From NCBI RefSeq assembly GCF_008831125.1, contig NZ_WBKA01000001.1, positions 186,001-250,000 of the forward strand: DNA of 64,000 nt. The letters run 5' to 3'. The translations under genes were made by a program, and so were the position numbers. The notes beneath the pieces are model-generated. The model was not told where the DNA came from, searched no databases, and saw only the letters and a list, made by a program, of their open reading frames with translations. Shown here piece by piece: positions 61,442 to 64,000 of this stretch; within the stretch, counting starts at the first letter, position 1, and the number at the start of each line of letters is the position of its first letter. The stretch is from Pseudoclavibacter caeni (lineage in GTDB: Bacteria > Actinomycetota > Actinomycetes > Actinomycetales > Microbacteriaceae).

Positions 61442-62029
61442 ATGGCAGACAGGGCTGCGAAGAAGGGCCGCGAAGCGGCCGAGAGCGTCACCGACACCGT
61501 CGTCGACGGGGTCGCACAGGGCATCGGCCAGCTGCGCTCACGGCTGGATCGCGCACTGGACGAGGTCGAGCGGTTCACCGACTCGACCGTGCGCCCGCTG
61601 GCGCAGAAGGGGGCAGAGAAGGCCGGCGAGGCCACGCAGGCGGCACGGGAGCGCCTCGTCTCCGACGTGCTGCCCGCGGCGAGCGCCGCGGTCGCACAGG
61701 CCCGCTCCGTGCTGGACGGCGCCCGGGGCGGCGACGTGGCGCGTCAGGCGTCGCAGGTCGTCGCCGACGGGGTGAGCCGAGCCGGTGCGGTGGCCCGCCA
61801 GGCGCGCGACACGGCACGATCGACGGCGAAGGACGCCGCCCGGGCCGCGACCGACACCATCGCCGAGCGGCTGCCGGTGCCGCGTCGCCGCAAGCGGCAT
61901 GTGCTGCGGTGGACGCTGATCGGCGTGGCCGGGGTCGCCGCGATCGCCATCGGGGTCACCGTCGCCCGCTCGCTGACCCTGGCCGACGAGCACTGGATCG
62001 GTCTGGACGACGAGATCGACGCACGCTGA
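61442..62029 (+). CDS. Ala-rich helical protein with one membrane anchor, unknown function
   Basis: 195 residues. Residues of 1-145 are Ala/Arg/Asp-rich and strongly helical, with heptad-like repeats (AARERLVSDVLPAASAAVAQARS and similar), reminiscent of apolipoprotein-like proteins. A basic PRRRKRH precedes one membrane helix (about 158-177) and a short acidic tail. AGGAGGT lies eight bases before the ATG. No function can be assigned. Two hairpins follow the gene. Confidence 0.75.
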   Translation: MADRAAKKGREAAESVTDTVVDGVAQGIGQLRSRLDRALDEVERFTDSTVRPLAQKGAEKAGEATQAARERLVSDVLPAASAAVAQARSVLDGARGGDVARQASQVVADGVSRAGAVARQARDTARSTAKDAARAATDTIAERLPVPRRRKRHVLRWTLIGVAGVAAIAIGVTVARSLTLADEHWIGLDDEIDAR

Positions 62030-62040
62030 TCGACGCACGC

Positions 62041-62115
62041 CGACCGTGTCACCCGACACGGTCGGACCACAGCGCCGCGGGAGTGTCCCATTTCGACACA
62101 TTCCCGCGGCGCTGT
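62041..62115 (+). terminator. Two consecutive terminator-type hairpins
   Basis: The first is a perfect 10-bp stem at 62041-62064 (CGACCGTGTC/GACACGGTCG, 4-base loop). The second has a perfect 14-bp stem at 62069-62082 and 62102-62115 (ACAGCGCCGCGGGA). They separate the helical protein gene from the dehydrogenase promoter. Confidence 0.75.
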
Positions 62116-62161
62116 CACGTTCCGCCCCCGGATGCCCGTTCTGTTCCGAGACGCCCCTGCC

Positions 62162-62167
62162 TACACT
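62162..62167 (+). promoter_or_regulatory. -10 box for the dehydrogenase gene
   Basis: TACACT gives a leader of about 125 bases before the TTG start. Confidence 0.45.
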
Positions 62168-62297
62168 CGATCGTGAACCCGGATGTCACCGTCCGCAGAC
62201 GAGCAGATTCGCCGAGCGAGCCGACGTCCGGGGCGACGGGCACGGCCATCGGGCGGTGTCCCGCCGATCACTGAGAATGGGCGACAAGGAGGCTCAG

Positions 62298-63383
62298 TTG
62301 AAGGCAGCACGCTATTACGACAACCACGACATCCGCATCGAGGACATCCCCGAGCAGAAGCTCGAGCCCGGCACGGTGCGCATCGACGTGGCCTGGTGCG
62401 GCATCTGCGGCACCGACCTGCACGAGTACCTGGACGGGCCGATCTTCTGCCCGCCGAAGGGGCATCCGCATCCGATCTCGGGCGAGGAGAGCCCGGTCAC
62501 GCTCGGCCATGAGTTCTCGGGCGTGATCAGCGAGGTCGGCGAGGGCGTCGACGACCTGAAGGTCGGCGACCACGTCGTCGTCGAGCCATACATCGTCGGC
62601 GACGACGTGTACACCGGCCCGGAGAGCAAGGACTACCACCTCTCGAAGGACATGAACTTCATCGGTCTGGCCGGACGCGGCGGCGGCCTGTCGGAGAACA
62701 TCGTCGTGCGCCGTCGCTGGGTGCACAAGATCGACTCGAAGCTGCCGCTGGACGAGGCCGCGCTCATCGAGCCGCTGTCGGTCGCCTACCACGCGGTCGA
62801 GCGCTCGGGCGCGAAGGAGGGCCAGACCGCCCTGGTCGGCGGCGCCGGCCCGATCGGCCTGCTCACCGCCACCGTGCTGCACGCCCTCGGTCTGAAGGTC
62901 TACATCTCCGAGCTCAGCCCGCTGCGCCGGCAGAAGGCCCTCGATGCCGGCGTCGTCGACGAGGCGTTCAACCCGGCCGAGGTCGACGTGGTGGAGGAGG
63001 TGCGCAAGCGCACAGACGGCAAGGGCGCCGACGTCGCCTTCGAGTGCACGAGCGTGCAGGTCGTGTTCGACACGCTGATGGACGCGGTGCGCCCGACCGG
63101 CGTGATCGTGGTCGTGTCGATCTGGGGCAGGAAGGCCCAGTTCGACATGCACAAGCTCGTGATGAAGGAGCTCGACGTGCGCGGCACGATCGGCTACGTC
63201 AACACGCACCCCAAGACGATCGCTCTGGTCGAGAGCGGCAAGGTCGACCTCAAGCCGTTCATCACCAAGAAGATCGCGCTCGAGCACCTCGTCGACGAGG
63301 GCTTCGACACGCTGATCAACCACAACGAGACCGCGGTGAAGATCCTGGTCTCGCCGTCGGGCAAGGGCCTCGACGAGAAGTGA
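62298..63383 (+). CDS. Zinc-dependent medium-chain dehydrogenase, 2,3-butanediol dehydrogenase-like
   Basis: 361 residues. The catalytic zinc ligands are in WCGICGTDLHEY and TLGHEFSGVI; the NAD site is LVGGAGPIGLLTA. The opening KAARYYDNHDIRIEDIPE and the residues between the zinc sites match the butanediol/sorbitol dehydrogenase branch. It interconverts acetoin/diacetyl and butanediol or similar vicinal diols. The TTG start was chosen because GGAGG lies five bases before it; an upstream ATG (62277) lies before the ribosome site. Two hairpins follow. Confidence 0.9.
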   Translation: MKAARYYDNHDIRIEDIPEQKLEPGTVRIDVAWCGICGTDLHEYLDGPIFCPPKGHPHPISGEESPVTLGHEFSGVISEVGEGVDDLKVGDHVVVEPYIVGDDVYTGPESKDYHLSKDMNFIGLAGRGGGLSENIVVRRRWVHKIDSKLPLDEAALIEPLSVAYHAVERSGAKEGQTALVGGAGPIGLLTATVLHALGLKVYISELSPLRRQKALDAGVVDEAFNPAEVDVVEEVRKRTDGKGADVAFECTSVQVVFDTLMDAVRPTGVIVVVSIWGRKAQFDMHKLVMKELDVRGTIGYVNTHPKTIALVESGKVDLKPFITKKIALEHLVDEGFDTLINHNETAVKILVSPSGKGLDEK

Positions 63384-63390
63384 GTCAGAC

Positions 63391-63474
63391 GCGGCCGCCC
63401 CGACATCGCTGACGGGCGGCCGCTGACGGCGCCATGACGGCGGGTCACGGGGCAGACGCCTCGTGGCCCGCCGT
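63391..63474 (+). terminator. Paired hairpins after the dehydrogenase gene
   Basis: A perfect 10-bp stem (GCGGCCGCCC/GGGCGGCCGC, 63391-63423) begins eight bases after the stop. A second, near-perfect hairpin (63437-63449 with 63462-63474) follows. Confidence 0.7.
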
Positions 63475-63616
63475 TCGCGTGTGCGGCTGGAGACGACCGA
63501 GCGCGGGCGCGCGTGCGAGTTGCACGATCCTCCAGTCTGGATGCCACATGAGACGCCGTGGCAACCGCGACAGACACAGGCCTGAGTCGACATCATCCCT
63601 GGTCTGTGTCGGCGAC

Positions 63617-63976
63617 GTGTCTGAGAAGGTGCGGTTCGGGGAAGACGTGCAGTCGTGGGGTCTGGGACTGGATGACGAGACGTACGACCTGGTCGCTGCC
63701 GCGATCACCCGGCTGGAGACCGAAGGGCCCACGCACGGGCGACCGACAGCGGATCGGATCAGAGGTTCTCGCCATCACGACATGAAGGAGCTGCGTCCAA
63801 GATCGGCGGGGCGCAGCGAGATCAGGATTCTGTTCGCGTTCGATCCGAAGCCCCGCGCCATCCCGCCCATCGCAGGAGACAGGGCAGGCAGATGGAGGCA
63901 GTGGCACGGCGTGAACACCCCGATCGCCGATGACCGGTTCGATGAGGGGCTGACGAACGGGGGAGGAATGAGATGA
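63617..63976 (+). CDS. RelE/HigB-type toxin (Gp49-like, DUF891)
   Basis: 119 residues from the GTG at 63617. The core matches Gp49-like toxins: LDDETYDLVAAAITRLETEGP, GSRHHDMKELRP, EIRILFAFDP, AGDRAGRW and ADDRFDEGL. Such toxins are mRNA endonucleases held in check by an HTH antitoxin encoded downstream. IPPIAGD replaces the usual hydrophobic ILLVAGD-like strand, which may weaken the fold. The stop overlaps the next ATG. Other GTGs at and near 63629 are possible starts. Confidence 0.8.
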   Translation: MSEKVRFGEDVQSWGLGLDDETYDLVAAAITRLETEGPTHGRPTADRIRGSRHHDMKELRPRSAGRSEIRILFAFDPKPRAIPPIAGDRAGRWRQWHGVNTPIADDRFDEGLTNGGGMR

Positions 63977-64000
63977 GCGTCAGGACGACGACCACCGCTT
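63973..64000 (+). CDS. Start of a truncated gene, probable antitoxin partner
   Basis: ATG overlaps the toxin stop (ATGA), with GGGAGG upstream. Nine codons are visible before the window ends (MSVRTTTTA). The order toxin then antitoxin is normal for HigBA/Gp49 pairs, so an XRE-type antitoxin is expected. No domain is visible. Confidence 0.55.

Noticed and set aside
62030-62297. A riboswitch in the dehydrogenase leader
   Set aside because: The first half holds two terminator-type hairpins belonging to the upstream gene. The remaining leader shows no conserved riboswitch core that I recognise.

Overview
This 64 kb window is bacterial chromosome with very high GC (about 70%) and dense genes with few gaps. 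Many start codons overlap the preceding stop as ATGA, GTGA or TGATG. The gene content is actinobacterial: a NucS mismatch endonuclease, an fhaA-fhaB-pstP-rodA-pbpA-pknA-pknB cluster, CrgA, a sortase, a rhomboid protease and GTTCACC-type Pho operators. I would place it among the Actinomycetota, perhaps Micrococcales-like. The family cannot be settled by reading alone. No phage, IS element or CRISPR array was seen.

Layout. 0-11 kb (minus strand): a protein kinase / PP2C phosphatase / giant Ig-Fn3 surface protein / MoxR ATPase / DUF58 cluster of the type called PFNA in bifidobacteria, cut at the left edge where the next gene begins. 11-24 kb: tRNA-Ser(GCT), an LCP cell-wall ligase, nucS, a MATE exporter, a YbhB-like protein, an M13 peptidase, a D-Ala-D-Ala carboxypeptidase, a YbaK-type deacylase, a nitroreductase, a lipoate ligase and an aldehyde dehydrogenase. 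24-36 kb: a GlsB-type membrane protein, an MprF-like aminoacyl-lipid synthase with a coupled esterase, an orphan binding lipoprotein, pheA, a VanY peptidase, a lipid kinase, serS, a HAD phosphatase, tRNA-Ser(TGA) and a glycosyltransferase.

36-42 kb: an accessory island with two adenine-methylase-type genes and a GIY-YIG/helicase protein in one coupled operon, plus a divergent XRE regulator. A 12-bp inverted repeat between them contains both -10 boxes. 42-48 kb: a glycerophosphodiester/glycerol-3-phosphate uptake locus (ugpA-ugpE-ugpB-GDPD, with ugpC divergent). Its shared promoter carries about eleven GTTCACC-like units at 10-11 bp intervals, which matches the PHO boxes of actinobacterial PhoP/RegX3 regulators. 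48-62 kb: tRNA-Leu(CAG), then the peptidoglycan-synthesis and Ser/Thr phosphorylation operon, followed by a glutamine amidotransferase, a small membrane protein, a sortase, CrgA, a rhomboid and a cyclophilin. 62-64 kb: a medium-chain dehydrogenase and a RelE/HigB-type toxin whose antitoxin gene is cut by the right edge.

Two themes recur. First, many genes have a TANNNT -10 box that ends 6-8 bases before the start codon, so they are probably transcribed without a leader. Second, Ser/Thr phosphorylation is heavily represented: three kinases, two PP2C phosphatases and two FHA proteins. Several of these proteins carry short acidic Thr-x-x-aliphatic motifs that look like phosphorylation or FHA-docking sites.
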